Assembly (NCBI GenBank): GCA_049282455.1
Contig: JBAPUB010000052.1
Span: forward strand, 1-18,453
Reading direction: 5' to 3'
Length of the DNA stretch: 18,453 nt
From: JBAPUB01 sp049282455
GTDB lineage: Bacteria > Actinomycetota > Actinomycetes > JAHEKZ01
Positions within the stretch are counted from its first letter, which is position 1. Every line of letters begins with the position of its first letter. Positions 1-6,307 of this stretch are shown piece by piece. The notes beneath the pieces are model-generated. The model was not told the DNA's origin, did not search any database, and was given only the letters and a program-made list of their open reading frames with translations. A program made the position numbers and the translations under genes.

Positions 1-491
1 TGCTGCTGGAGACAGGCGACGGGATCGAACCACTGCTCCTCCAGGCCAAGGAAGCACAGGCCTCGGTTCTGGCGGACCATTGCGGGCGAAGCCGGTACAC
101 GAACGAGGGTCAACGCGTCGTGGCTGGGCAGCACCTGATGCAGGCTGCCAGCGACATCTTCCTCGGCTGGCACCGAGTCACCGGCGACGATGGGCTCACC
201 CGGGACTTCTACCTGCGCCAACTGCGCGACTGGAAGTTCTCCTTCCCGGTGGAGAAGATGATCCCCAAGGGGATGGCGATCTACGCCGGTCTCTGCGCCT
301 GGACCCTGGCCCGCGCCCACGCCCGCTCTGGCGACCGGGTGGCGATCGCGGCCTACCTCGGCAAGTCCACCAAGTTCGACGAAGCGATCGCCGACTTCGC
401 CGAGTTGTACGCCGACCAGAACGACCGCGACTACGCCGCACTTGCCGACGCCGTCTCTTCCGGTCGGGCGGAGGCCACAACCGGACTCTGA
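1..491 (+). CDS. DUF2252 family protein, C-terminal part (5' end outside the window)
   Basis: The reading frame is open from base 3 to the TGA at 489-491, giving about 162 residues with no start in view, so the gene begins upstream of the window. The residues contain typical DUF2252 tail motifs: LLLQAKEAQASVL, then GQRVVAGQHLMQAASDIFLGW-like sequence, RDFYLRQLRDWK, and a closing LARAHARSGD segment followed by IAAYLG. DUF2252 proteins are usually about 400-450 residues and are thought to have a fold related to aminoglycoside-phosphotransferase-type kinases, but their substrate is unknown. Only the last third is visible, so catalytic residues cannot be judged. The gene converges on the leftward 45-residue gene, and a perfect inverted repeat lies between the two stop codons. 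An ATG at 120 is internal to the conserved domain and is not the real start. Confidence 0.85.
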   Translation, partial: LLETGDGIEPLLLQAKEAQASVLADHCGRSRYTNEGQRVVAGQHLMQAASDIFLGWHRVTGDDGLTRDFYLRQLRDWKFSFPVEKMIPKGMAIYAGLCAWTLARAHARSGDRVAIAAYLGKSTKFDEAIADFAELYADQNDRDYAALADAVSSGRAEATTGL

Positions 492-508
492 CTGACCCGC
501 CATGTCAG

Positions 509-554
509 GGTCAGGTCCTCCCAGACGTCGAGGGACGTCTGGGAGGACCTGACC
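509..554. terminator. Perfect 20-bp inverted repeat, probable two-way terminator
   Basis: The arms 509-528 and 535-554 are perfectly complementary over 20 bp, with the 6-nt loop CGAGGG. The element fills the gap between the stop codon of the rightward DUF2252 gene (491) and that of the leftward small gene (561). There is no T-tract on either side, as is common for terminators in high-GC actinobacteria. Being symmetrical, it could end transcription from both directions. Confidence 0.75.
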
Positions 555-560
555 GATGAA

Positions 561-698
561 CTAGCGGTCGCGACGGTCCTCGCGCCGGTCCCCGCGGTCG
601 TCGCGCCGGTCAGCCCTGCGGTTGTGGCCGTGAGCGACAACCGCAGCTCCGCCGACCGCGGCAACCGTCCTGCGCCGGCGTCGGTTTGCCATGGGCAT
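561..698 (-). CDS. 45-residue Arg/Asp-rich small protein following DUF6325
   Basis: The ATG at 698 lies one nucleotide after the TGA of the DUF6325 gene. It is preceded by AAGGAG (710-705) with a 6-nt spacer, so initiation here is well supported and probably coupled to translation of the upstream gene. The frame runs 45 codons to TAG at 563-561. The protein starts MPMANRRRRRTVAAVGGAAV, so a basic stretch is followed by a short hydrophobic Ala/Gly/Val segment. It ends in a highly charged tail made almost only of Arg and Asp with an RRD/DR pattern. I recall small basic proteins of this type beside DUF6325 genes in other actinobacteria, but know no function. The hydrophobic part is about 13 residues, short for a membrane span. 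The charged tail could bind nucleic acid or polyphosphate; that is only inference. Confidence 0.7.
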   Translation of the reverse strand: MPMANRRRRRTVAAVGGAAVVAHGHNRRADRRDDRGDRREDRRDR

Positions 699-699
699 G

Positions 700-1146
700 T
701 CAGGCTCCTTCCTCGGCGTCGGCCTCAATCGCGGCCAACACCGCCTGGATCGGTATCCGTCCGGTGGCCACTAGCTGGCCGCCGGCCTTACGAACCGCGC
801 TGCCGAACGGTGCGGCCCAAAGGTTCTCCCACACCACAACGGCAGCGGTGCTGCCCGGCTCGATCGTCTCCGCCAGATCCAGCACATCCTGCTCGCTGAG
901 CACCATCGCCAGCTCAGCCTCAGTGGTCCGGAACTCGCCGAGCTCGCTGGGGTCCAGGTCGGAGAGCTCAGCGACGTTCAACGTGCCGTCGGTGTCCTTC
1001 TGCAGCACCATCAGGTCCAGCACGCGCACCAGGCCGCGGTCGACCAGGTCGACCAGATGGGGGGCGATCTCTCCCGTTGGTTGTTTGCCGGGGAACTCGA
1101 GCACGAGCCAGTCGACCGGCCCGAGCTCGTCGACGTTGATAGCCAT
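700..1146 (-). CDS. DUF6325 family protein
   Basis: This is a 148-residue soluble protein beginning MAINVDELGPVDWLVLEFPG. It matches the DUF6325 pattern: LGPV(D/E)xxVxEFPG near the N-terminus, GEIAPHLVDLVDRG, a VRVLDLMVLQKDxDG strand, and a C-terminal half with LEPGS-like wording (IEPGSTAAVVVWE). The layout resembles DUF1269-type stress proteins without their glycine-rich membrane hairpin. I chose the ATG at 1146 because GGAG lies 6 nt upstream of it; a TTG four codons earlier overlaps this ribosome site. The gene lies 95 nt downstream of ppk2 on the same strand, and the 45-residue gene follows after a single base. No biochemical function is known for the family. Its place among stress and polyphosphate genes is the only hint of role. 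Confidence 0.8.
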   Translation of the reverse strand: MAINVDELGPVDWLVLEFPGKQPTGEIAPHLVDLVDRGLVRVLDLMVLQKDTDGTLNVAELSDLDPSELGEFRTTEAELAMVLSEQDVLDLAETIEPGSTAAVVVWENLWAAPFGSAVRKAGGQLVATGRIPIQAVLAAIEADAEEGA

Positions 1147-1241
1147 CCGATTCTCCAATCTGGCGTGCGGTCACCCGTCGCCGTTGAGTGGTGCATGACT
1201 TGCGGCTCTCATCGGCCGCACTTCTCTCCTTGCCCGCTCCA

Positions 1242-2120
1242 TCAGAACGGTGCGGGGATGGCGCGGGGGCCGAAGTCGGGTGCCTCATACCCACGAGAGC
1301 GAGGCTTGTGCGGCATCTCGATGTCCCGGTGGGGGAGCGGCTCGTAGGGAACTTGGCTGAGGAGGTGGGAGATGATGTTGAGCCGGCCGCGCTTCTTCAC
1401 CTCATTGTTGACCACCCACCAAGGTGCCCAAGCGGTGTCGGTGGCAGCGAACATGGCGTCGCGGGCTCGGCAGTAGTCGTAGTGGCGGCGGTAGGACTTC
1501 AGGTCAGTCGGCGACAGCTTCCAGACCTTGCGCGGGTCCTCGATCCGAGCCTCCAGCCTACGTGCCTGCTCATGGACGCTGACGTTGAGCCAGTACTTGA
1601 TCAGGATGATCCCGTTTTCCACCATGGCCCGTTCGAACGTGGGCGCCCCTTCGAGGAACTTCTGAGTCTCCTCCGGGGTGCAGTAGCCCATGACCGGTTC
1701 GACCCCGGCTCGGTTGTACCAACTTCGGTCGAAGATCGCGACCTCACCAGCAGATGGGAAGTGCGCGATGTAGCGCTGGATGTACATCTGCGACTTCTCG
1801 CGCTCGGTCGGAGTGGGCAGGGCGATGTGCTTGAACACGCGAGGGCTCGTCCGCTCGGTGATGCGCCTAATCGTCCCGCCCTTGCCTGCAGAGTCCAGAC
1901 CCTCGAAGACCACGCAGATCCGGGCTCCCGAGCTCTTGACCCACTCTTGCATGGCCACTAACTCTCCCTGCAGGACTCGCATCTCCTTCTCATACTCGCG
2001 GCGCTTCATCTTCTTGCGGCCCGGGTCGACTTCTGTCTGCGTGGAATCTGGCGCCGGCGGGACCGCGTTCGATCCCGAGACTCCGCTACCGTGCTTGCCC
2101 TTCTTAGGCTGCTTTCCCAT
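1242..2120 (-). CDS. ppk2: Polyphosphate kinase 2 (PPK2 family)
   Basis: This 292-residue protein has the complete PPK2 P-loop kinase layout. Walker A is GLDSAGKGG at residues 74-82, Walker B is AIFDRSWYNR at about 128-137, and the lid region has the RxxxRxxDPxKxWKLSPxD pattern at about 188-206. The KYWLNVS strand and the WWVVNN(E) stretch near 234-240 are also typical. PPK2 enzymes transfer phosphate between inorganic polyphosphate and nucleotides, mostly making NTP from NDP or NMP with polyphosphate. Class and nucleotide preference cannot be read safely from sequence alone; length and motifs suggest a single-domain class I-like enzyme. The first 35 residues are a variable Gly/Ser/Pro/Lys-rich extension. 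The ATG at 2120 has AGGGGA 7 nt upstream. The gene sits between a DUF7144 gene and DUF6325 on the same strand, possibly as one transcript. Confidence 0.93.
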   Translation of the reverse strand: MGKQPKKGKHGSGVSGSNAVPPAPDSTQTEVDPGRKKMKRREYEKEMRVLQGELVAMQEWVKSSGARICVVFEGLDSAGKGGTIRRITERTSPRVFKHIALPTPTEREKSQMYIQRYIAHFPSAGEVAIFDRSWYNRAGVEPVMGYCTPEETQKFLEGAPTFERAMVENGIILIKYWLNVSVHEQARRLEARIEDPRKVWKLSPTDLKSYRRHYDYCRARDAMFAATDTAWAPWWVVNNEVKKRGRLNIISHLLSQVPYEPLPHRDIEMPHKPRSRGYEAPDFGPRAIPAPF

Positions 2121-2171
2121 GAGTCAGTCCCCTATCTGCGACCCTCGCGCTGGCTGCCTCGTACCGTCGGG

Positions 2172-2576
2172 TCAGCTTGGGTCGGCGCTGATATCACGCC
2201 CGTGGACGGTGAGGGCCCACATCACGAACACCGAGCTGGTGATCAGGGTGACCGCCCACACCGGAGCGAGCGGCAACCAGGCAAATCCGATGAGCATGCT
2301 GACGACAGCCAGGATGACTCCGATCGTGCGCGCCCACACTGCGCCCTGGAACACGGCGAGCCCGGCAAAGAACACCACGATTCCGAGCAGGAGGTGGATC
2401 CAGCCCCACGTGGTGACGCTGAACTGGAACACGTAGTTCGGCGTGGCGACAAACACGTCGTCCTTGAGAATTCCGGCGAAGCCGACGATGGCCCACCACA
2501 CGCCGAGAACGGTCATCATGACCGCAGCGAACATGGCCCATCCCACGGCCGCACCGCTGGGCTGTTGATGGGACAT
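2172..2576 (-). CDS. DUF7144 family four-helix membrane protein
   Basis: The protein has 134 residues and starts MSHQQPSGAAVGWAMFAAVM. Four hydrophobic segments are visible at about residues 12-32, 56-76, 80-98 and 102-122. The pattern GWAxFAxxMMxxLGxWWxIxGFAGI followed by a conserved short loop and GWIHLLLGIVVFxAG is characteristic of the actinobacterial DUF7144 membrane family, whose function is unknown. The start is the ATG at 2576, because the strong ribosome site AAGGAGG lies just upstream with a 5-nt gap. A GTG six codons earlier would put that site inside the coding sequence. The gene ends 51 nt before ppk2 on the same strand. A TAACGT box and a palindrome upstream (2621-2652) may be its promoter and operator. 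Confidence 0.82.
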   Translation of the reverse strand: MSHQQPSGAAVGWAMFAAVMMTVLGVWWAIVGFAGILKDDVFVATPNYVFQFSVTTWGWIHLLLGIVVFFAGLAVFQGAVWARTIGVILAVVSMLIGFAWLPLAPVWAVTLITSSVFVMWALTVHGRDISADPS

Positions 2577-2813
2577 TTCTTCCTCCTTGCTCACCCGCGC
2601 ATGGCCAACGCCACACCAATTCAGACGTCGTCGTCTGACGTCACCGACGTTATCTCCGCCCCGTGGTCGTAGGAGCGGTCAGTCCCGCAACCACCCGGGT
2701 GAGGTTGGTCTCAGAGCCACCTTCGGCCCCGCGAGCACATCCTCGGCAGACGGAAGCACCGCGTACTCCGCCTTCAGCCGCTCTCGCCCGCCGCTTTGCG
2801 GGGTCCCGTCGCG
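2577..2813. other. Intergenic gap between two leftward membrane-protein genes
   Basis: This 237-base gap contains no reading frame with recognisable protein features on either strand. It holds the ribosome site, the TAACGT box and the TCAGACG palindrome upstream of the DUF7144 gene. The remainder, next to the stop of the 2814-3482 gene, shows nothing I can name; no long hairpin was found after that stop. Confidence 0.6.
2621..2652 (-). promoter_or_regulatory. Possible promoter and operator of the DUF7144 gene
   Basis: Reading leftward, TAACGT (2652-2647) fits an actinobacterial -10 box. The perfect palindrome TCAGACG-TCGT-CGTCTGA (2621-2638) would lie over the first transcribed bases, a position where a repressor could act. 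No convincing -35 box is seen. The call rests only on pattern and position, 45-75 nt before the ATG at 2576. Confidence 0.3.
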
Positions 2814-3482
2814 TCAGAGGACGTTCACCGCGCGGGCGACCACCAACACAAGCAGCGTCAGTGAGATGGCCGACTCCACCATCAGCCAGAGCTTCGACCA
2901 GTGCTGTACCGCTGACACGTCACTGGGGCTGAAGGCCGTGCTGGTGTTGTACGACAGGGCCAGGTAGTCGACGAACTGTGGATACCAGCCGGCTTGGACC
3001 TGGCCCGGGATGTCCTCTTCCGGGAACCGGAAGGCTGGGGGATTGCTTCCCGCCGCGTTCGCTCGCGCCGCTGGACCGCCGCGGTCGAGATGCCAGTACC
3101 AGAGTGCGAAGGCGATGACATTGGTGATCCACACCACAGCGCCAACCCGCAGGAGCTGCCCAGGAGTCGAGAAGGTAGCCCTCTCCAAGATCCCAACGAC
3201 CAGACGCAGCGTCGACAGTGCCGTCGTCACCGTCATCACCGCGATCATGAGTCCGGTGGTGACGCGCAGCCATCGGCTGTTTCGGTCGATCCGTCCGGGG
3301 TCGCCCAGGCACAAGACAGCAAGCAGGGTCGCAAGCAGCAGAGGGTAGGCGAGGTGGAGGGTTTCCGAAACCCGAAACTGCTGCGGGATGAAGAAGTACA
3401 GGACCCCGGCGACGAGGACCGCGAGCGCCATCGGGGTCCGTCGCTCCCCCCGCCGCGGTGTGTCTGATGCTGGCTGGGTCAT
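2814..3482 (-). CDS. Membrane protein with channel-like C-terminal segment (DUF1345-like)
   Basis: This 222-residue protein has about five hydrophobic segments: residues 18-33, 42-60, 74-98, 112-130 and 197-221. The linker at about 131-172 is soluble and ends in GWYPQFVDYLALSY. It is followed by NTSTAFSPSDV and a final helix ending in VARAVNVL. A loop of this kind (TxxAFSPxD before the last helix, after a short re-entrant-looking helix) recalls the pore region of two-helix potassium channels and occurs in DUF1345 and related bacterial membrane proteins. Transport of an ion is inference; no selectivity filter of the canonical TVGYG type is present. The ATG at 3482 has only a weak ribosome site; M18 is an alternative start. 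The gene is divergent from the flippase fusion gene across a gap with inverted repeats. Confidence 0.7.
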   Translation of the reverse strand: MTQPASDTPRRGERRTPMALAVLVAGVLYFFIPQQFRVSETLHLAYPLLLATLLAVLCLGDPGRIDRNSRWLRVTTGLMIAVMTVTTALSTLRLVVGILERATFSTPGQLLRVGAVVWITNVIAFALWYWHLDRGGPAARANAAGSNPPAFRFPEEDIPGQVQAGWYPQFVDYLALSYNTSTAFSPSDVSAVQHWSKLWLMVESAISLTLLVLVVARAVNVL

Positions 3483-3635
3483 GGGCGGACTCTACGGACT
3501 CTCGGGTCGTGACCCGTAGGACACGTCGCTTCCTGTCGCTTAGGTGATTGTGGCCGCGGAGCTGCGTTGACACACTCTGGGCGAACGGGTGAGCGACCGT
3601 GGCGAGTCATAATTCGGGCAACGAGTGAGGGTGGC
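3483..3635. promoter_or_regulatory. Divergent promoter region with nested inverted repeats
   Basis: This gap separates the leftward membrane-protein gene from the rightward fusion gene, so promoters for both must lie here or close by. Visible elements are CGGGTC-GT-GACCCG (3503-3516), the outer pair CTACGG (3492-3497) with CCGTAG (3514-3519), two GGACTCT copies nine bases apart (3487 and 3496), a perfect TTGACA at 3567, and CATAAT at 3608. TTGACA and CATAAT are 35 bases apart and so cannot belong to one promoter. CATAAT could serve the ATG at 3636 as a -10 box. Confidence 0.4.
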
Positions 3636-6155
3636 ATGCCGAACCGCCAGTCCCAGGGACCGACGGACGATCCGAGTCCTGACGCGAAACGTCCCGGCGA
3701 GCTCATGACTGTCCAGGACGGCCGGCTTTCGGGTTTGGTACCCACCAGGATCTTCTCTTCGGCTGCGGATGCCCCGCGGTCTCGCCGCCCCACCGACTGG
3801 CTGCTGTTGTTCGGATCGGTCGTCGGCCTGGCGCTGATCACGATTCCGGCGCCCGGACCGACGGCGATCGACACGGCTACGGCCGCCTTCCTCCAGAGCG
3901 TCCCCGGGCTGGTCGGCTGGTTCTGGGAGATCTGCTACGGGCTCCTGCTCCTGTGGGCCTTGGCCCTCGTGGTGCTGCCCTTGGTGCGACCGGGGCGTCG
4001 TGGGCTGTTCGTCCAGTTCTTGGTCGCGGGCTGCTTGGGCTTTGGCCTCGCATTGCTCGCAGGAAGCTGGGCGGGAACCGACTGGGTCGCCAGTCTCGAC
4101 TCGGTTGCTCACACGGCGCCCCCTGCGGTCTATCTCGGCGTTCGAATCGCAATCGCGGTGGCCGTCGTCGTGACCGCGTCACCGCACATGGCTCGGCCGT
4201 TGCGGTTCATCGGCCGGAGCGTGATCGTTGTCGGGGCAGTCGGGGCGGTCTCGTTGGGCGTGACGATGCCGAGCGGAGTAGCGGCCGGATTTCTCGTCGG
4301 GTTCTTGGTGGCTGCCCTGGTCCACCTCGTGTTCGGTTCCCCCGGCGGACGGCTGACTCCCGCGCAGGTAGAACTCGCCCTGTCCGACCTCGGCCTGGAC
4401 GTGACAGACCTGCGAGACACCAAACTGCAACCCACGGGCGTCGCGCTGATGACCGGCGAGCGGGACGACGGCTCGCGCGTCCTGGTGAAGGTCTACGGTC
4501 GCGATGCGTGGGACGGACAATTCCTGACCAGCGCCTGGTCAGCCTTGTGGACGAAGGGAGAATCGCCGCACCTCGGGATGGGTCGACTGCAGCAGGTGGA
4601 GCACGAGGCCTTCCTGACACTGCTCGCCGAGCGAGGCGGGGTCGCGGTGATGCCGATCGTTGTCGCCGGCAACGCGGCTGAGGGTGACGCGCTGCTTGTG
4701 AGCGACGCCACCGCGCAACCTCTGAGCGATCTCGCTGCCGCGGATGTCGACGACCGACTACTCACAGAGCTGTGGTGCAACCTGCTGCGGTTGCACGACG
4801 GCGGCGTGGCTCACGGCAGAATCGATAACGTCCGGCTCGTGGTGCGTCCCGACGGCACACCTGCCCTCGCCGACTTCGGTGAGGCAACGGTGGCCGCGAG
4901 CCGCGACTCGATGATGTGCGACCGGTCCCAGCTGATGGTGTCGACCGCACTTCTCGTCGGCCGCGTCCGCGCCGTCGCGGCTGCAAAGTCAGTACTCGGG
5001 GCCGACGGGTTGGTCGAGATGCTGCCCTTCCTTCAGCCAGCCGTGTTGGACCGCGAAACCCGCAGTCTGCTGAAGGCGAAGGACTGGGACGTCGCTGCCC
5101 TACGGCAGGCAGGGGTGGACGCCGTCGGGGTCGAGCCACCAGAGCTCGCAAGACTGCAGCGCGTCACTTGGTCCTCGGCGATCAAGACTGCCCTGATCGG
5201 TCTGTTGACCTACGCGATCATCGCGGCGCTGGATGGGTTGGACGTTCAGGAGCTGGCCGCCGAGCTGAAGAGCGCCGATTGGACGTGGGTCTTCCTGGCC
5301 TTCGCACTGTCCCCGGCTATCCAGTTCTTCCAGGCGTTCTCGACCATCGGCGCCAGCGTTCGGGCGGTCCGCTTCGCGGCGGTGCTGATGCTGCAGTACG
5401 CCATCCAGTTCATCGCCTTGGTGATCCCGTCGTCGGCGGCCCGGGTCGCGCTGGAGATCCGGTTCTTTCAGAGTTTCGGGATTCCGGCCGGCGGCGCCAC
5501 CTCCATTGGCCTGGTGGACAGCCTGGGTGGCTTCACGATTCAGGTTGTCCTGCTTCTGGTGATCACTGTGACAGGGATGGCCGACCTCAATCTCTTCGGC
5601 ACAGACTCCGGTTCGAGCTCGAGCAGCTCGTCGTCGTCGGACTCCGGTAGCGGGGACCATGTCCTGCTTCTGCTTCTGGTCCTCGCACTAGTCGGTTTCG
5701 CCATCGCCTGGTTTGTTCCAACCTATCGTGGACGGATCAAGGGAGCGGCCTCGCACTACCGCGATCAACTTCGCGATCAGCGGTCGGCGGCGGCGGGTGC
5801 GCTCGCGGTGCTCCGCCATCCCAGCAAGGTGGGCCTGATGTTCGGTGGCAACCTCGCAGCGCAGGTTCTGCAGGCGATCGTGCTGGGAATCTGTCTAAAG
5901 GCGTTCGGTTACGACGCCACGCTGGCCGAGCTGATCCTGATCAACACCGGGGTGAGCCTGTTCGCCGGGTTCATGCCCGTCCCGGGAGGCATGGGCGTTG
6001 CTGAGGCCGGCTATATTGCCGGCCTCCAGGCGATCGGCATCCCCAGCGCCGCCGCCATGTCCACCGCGATAACATTCCGTCTGGTCACGTTCTACCTGCC
6101 GCCGATCTGGGGTGGACCCGCCATGCACTGGTTGCGCCGACGTTCCTACGTTTGA
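3636..6155 (+). CDS. Membrane fusion protein: N-terminal membrane domain, kinase-like domain, LPG synthase TM (flippase-like) domain
   Basis: I start this 839-residue protein at the ATG at 3636, which has GAGGG just upstream; a TTG at 3567 is the furthest possible start. Residues about 54-235 form a membrane region of five or six helices. Residues about 245-430 resemble a protein/aminoglycoside kinase: a VLVKVYG strand with Lys285, a Glu-containing helix (VEHEAF, 321-326), HGRIDN (393-398) at the catalytic loop and ADFGEAT with Asp413. Residues about 510-830 form a multi-helix domain with the PVPGGMGVAEAGY motif of the lysylphosphatidylglycerol-synthase TM family (PF03706). No C-terminal aminoacyl-transferase domain follows, so it is not a full MprF. 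The catalytic-loop Asp appears replaced by Arg, suggesting a sensor or pseudokinase. A Ser-rich loop (about 658-673) interrupts the last domain. A lipid kinase gene follows, suggesting lipid or lipid-linked substrate handling in the membrane; substrate unknown. Confidence 0.85.
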   Translation: MPNRQSQGPTDDPSPDAKRPGELMTVQDGRLSGLVPTRIFSSAADAPRSRRPTDWLLLFGSVVGLALITIPAPGPTAIDTATAAFLQSVPGLVGWFWEICYGLLLLWALALVVLPLVRPGRRGLFVQFLVAGCLGFGLALLAGSWAGTDWVASLDSVAHTAPPAVYLGVRIAIAVAVVVTASPHMARPLRFIGRSVIVVGAVGAVSLGVTMPSGVAAGFLVGFLVAALVHLVFGSPGGRLTPAQVELALSDLGLDVTDLRDTKLQPTGVALMTGERDDGSRVLVKVYGRDAWDGQFLTSAWSALWTKGESPHLGMGRLQQVEHEAFLTLLAERGGVAVMPIVVAGNAAEGDALLVSDATAQPLSDLAAADVDDRLLTELWCNLLRLHDGGVAHGRIDNVRLVVRPDGTPALADFGEATVAASRDSMMCDRSQLMVSTALLVGRVRAVAAAKSVLGADGLVEMLPFLQPAVLDRETRSLLKAKDWDVAALRQAGVDAVGVEPPELARLQRVTWSSAIKTALIGLLTYAIIAALDGLDVQELAAELKSADWTWVFLAFALSPAIQFFQAFSTIGASVRAVRFAAVLMLQYAIQFIALVIPSSAARVALEIRFFQSFGIPAGGATSIGLVDSLGGFTIQVVLLLVITVTGMADLNLFGTDSGSSSSSSSSSDSGSGDHVLLLLLVLALVGFAIAWFVPTYRGRIKGAASHYRDQLRDQRSAAAGALAVLRHPSKVGLMFGGNLAAQVLQAIVLGICLKAFGYDATLAELILINTGVSLFAGFMPVPGGMGVAEAGYIAGLQAIGIPSAAAMSTAITFRLVTFYLPPIWGGPAMHWLRRRSYV

Positions 6156-6307
6156 CCAGCTAGCGTGTTCGGACTCGAGAAGGAGTCCCTGGCTCATGAG
6201 CAGTGCGACTAGTGGCCCGTGGCAGCGGCAGGCCGACCGTGATTGTCGCGCAAGGTTGCACCGATCGTGCATTGCTAGCCTGGGCCGCACGTGGAGGGAT
6301 TAGTGAC
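6156..6307 (+). promoter_or_regulatory. Gap before the lipid kinase gene, with possible -10 box and ribosome site
   Basis: The 152 bases hold a small hairpin GGACTC-GAGAAG-GAGTCC (6171-6188), too short to call a terminator with confidence. TAGCCT (6276-6281) could be a -10 box, and GGAGGG (6293-6298) lies 9 nt before the ATG at 6308. A 35-codon frame from ATG 6196 is present but its codon use does not look coding. Confidence 0.3.

Noticed and set aside
1188..1961. 257-codon rightward frame opposite ppk2
   Set aside because: It is antisense to a complete PPK2 gene with intact motifs and has no supported start.
3567..3635. TTG start giving 23 extra residues to the flippase fusion protein
   Set aside because: TTG is a rare start, the site lacks a Shine-Dalgarno sequence, and the ATG at 3636 has GAGGG upstream. 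The TTGACA there looks more like a promoter element, though no matching -10 is in place.
6196..6303. 35-codon frame before the lipid kinase gene, with AGAAGGAG about 10 nt upstream
   Set aside because: Third codon positions are only about two-thirds G/C, well below the neighbours, and no motif is visible. Chance is more likely than a leader peptide.
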